Origin: Piromyces finnis
Taxonomy: Eukaryota; Neocallimastigomycota; Neocallimastigomycetes; Neocallimastigales; Neocallimastigaceae
Assembly (NCBI GenBank): GCA_002104945.1
Contig: MCFH01000018.1
Span: forward strand, 434,001-498,000
Length of the DNA stretch: 64,000 nucleotides
Direction: 5' to 3'
Within the stretch, counting starts at the first letter, position 1. Every line of letters starts with the position of its first letter. Position numbers and translations under genes: made by a program. Below are positions 63,273-64,000 of this stretch, in pieces. The notes under the pieces were generated by a model. The model saw only the letters and a program-made list of their open reading frames with translations. It was not told where the DNA came from and made no database searches.

Positions 63273-64000
63273 ATAATGGAAACCAAATTCATTTTTACAA
63301 AAGCCTTCAAATTGAAAAAAAAGGACAATTAAAAGAAAAATCCAAAAACAAATACAATTCTAAAATATAAAAGAAAAAGAAAGTCAAAATTTTAAAAATT
63401 CGACATTTCACACAAACATAAATCAAGGAAACAAATATATATACATAAATATATATATGGATTTGATAAAAAAAAAAAAAAGAGATATATATAAATTATA
63501 TAATATTTTATTATGTAGTATATATAGTATAGTAAAATTAGTTTTTTTTTTTTTATTTTTTTATAAAAAAATAATTAAGGAATTTATAATTATAATCATT
63601 ATAATAATAATAATAATAATAATAGTAAATAATATTGTATATATTTAAAAGGAATTATTCTTTTATAATATGAGAAAAATAGAAGAAAACAAAAACATAA
63701 ACAAAACAAAACAAACAGACAAACAAACAAAAAACATATTTCATTCCCATAATTTCATTTATCAAATTAAAAACATTAATTTCAAAAATCAACTCATTAC
63801 CTTTTTTTTTTTTTAAAATGTAATTAATTTTTAACTATTCATCGTTTTTAATATTATTTTATAATAATATTAAATCAAATAATATATTACTTTTTCAACA
63901 TTTCATGTTATTATAGTTTAGATGTATTTTTTTTTGTTTTGTTTTGTTTTACCTTGTTTTATTTTGTTTTTAAATTTCTTATATTAAGGGTAGAGAGAAT
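63273..64000. other. 3' flank of LysM gene and window end
   Basis: AT-rich, with ATA/TAA runs, an AAACA-type run (63690-63730) and a TTTTG run near 63933-63970. No gene is seen. Confidence 0.5.

Overview
The window is about four-fifths A+T, with long A or T homopolymers, many micro- and minisatellites, and multi-exon genes whose short AT-rich introns start mostly with GTAAxT/GTATxT. Eukaryotic families are present: a SUMO precursor, an SFT2 vesicle protein, a Pcl-type cyclin, a bZIP factor, a Dbl-type RhoGEF, a focadhesin-like HEAT protein, a TEX47-like protein (a family of flagellated cells), a secreted LysM protein and a nuclear tRNA-Pro. Together these fit a flagellated, very AT-rich early-diverging fungus. 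My best guess is an anaerobic gut fungus (Neocallimastigomycota); this is inference from composition and gene content, not a database match.

Layout. 0.7-7.2 kb: seven-exon focadhesin/RST1-like gene. 7.5-8.8 kb (minus): bZIP gene interrupted by a GC-rich hairpin segment. 9.5-10.2 kb: four-exon SUMO. 11.1-13.1 kb (minus): poorly resolved multi-exon membrane protein. 14.1-15.3 kb (minus): five-exon SFT2. 16.6-23.1 kb: twelve-exon RhoGEF with two RanBD/PH-like segments, FG-type repeats and a coiled coil. 23.6-36.6 kb: a ~13-kb palindrome carrying four almost identical intronless ACC-synthase-like aminotransferase genes as two head-to-head pairs. 38.2-39.0 kb (minus): cyclin. 39-45.6 kb: gene-poor, repeat-rich. 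45.6-46.4 kb: single-exon serine-rich unknown. 47.4-49.2 kb: TEX47-like gene. 49.7 kb: tRNA-Pro(AGG). 52.9-58.9 kb: 1,953-residue coiled-coil protein. 62.5-63.3 kb: secreted two-LysM protein.

The genes look like independent housekeeping or regulatory loci and not a pathway cluster, except for the aminotransferase palindrome, which is a local amplification of a single PLP enzyme. Exon joins below were made by hand from GT/AG borders and reading-frame continuity; all joins with given coordinates keep frame. The most notable items are the palindrome and the Cys/His-rich insertion in its enzymes, the GC-rich frame-changing segment in the bZIP gene, and the domain combination of the RhoGEF.
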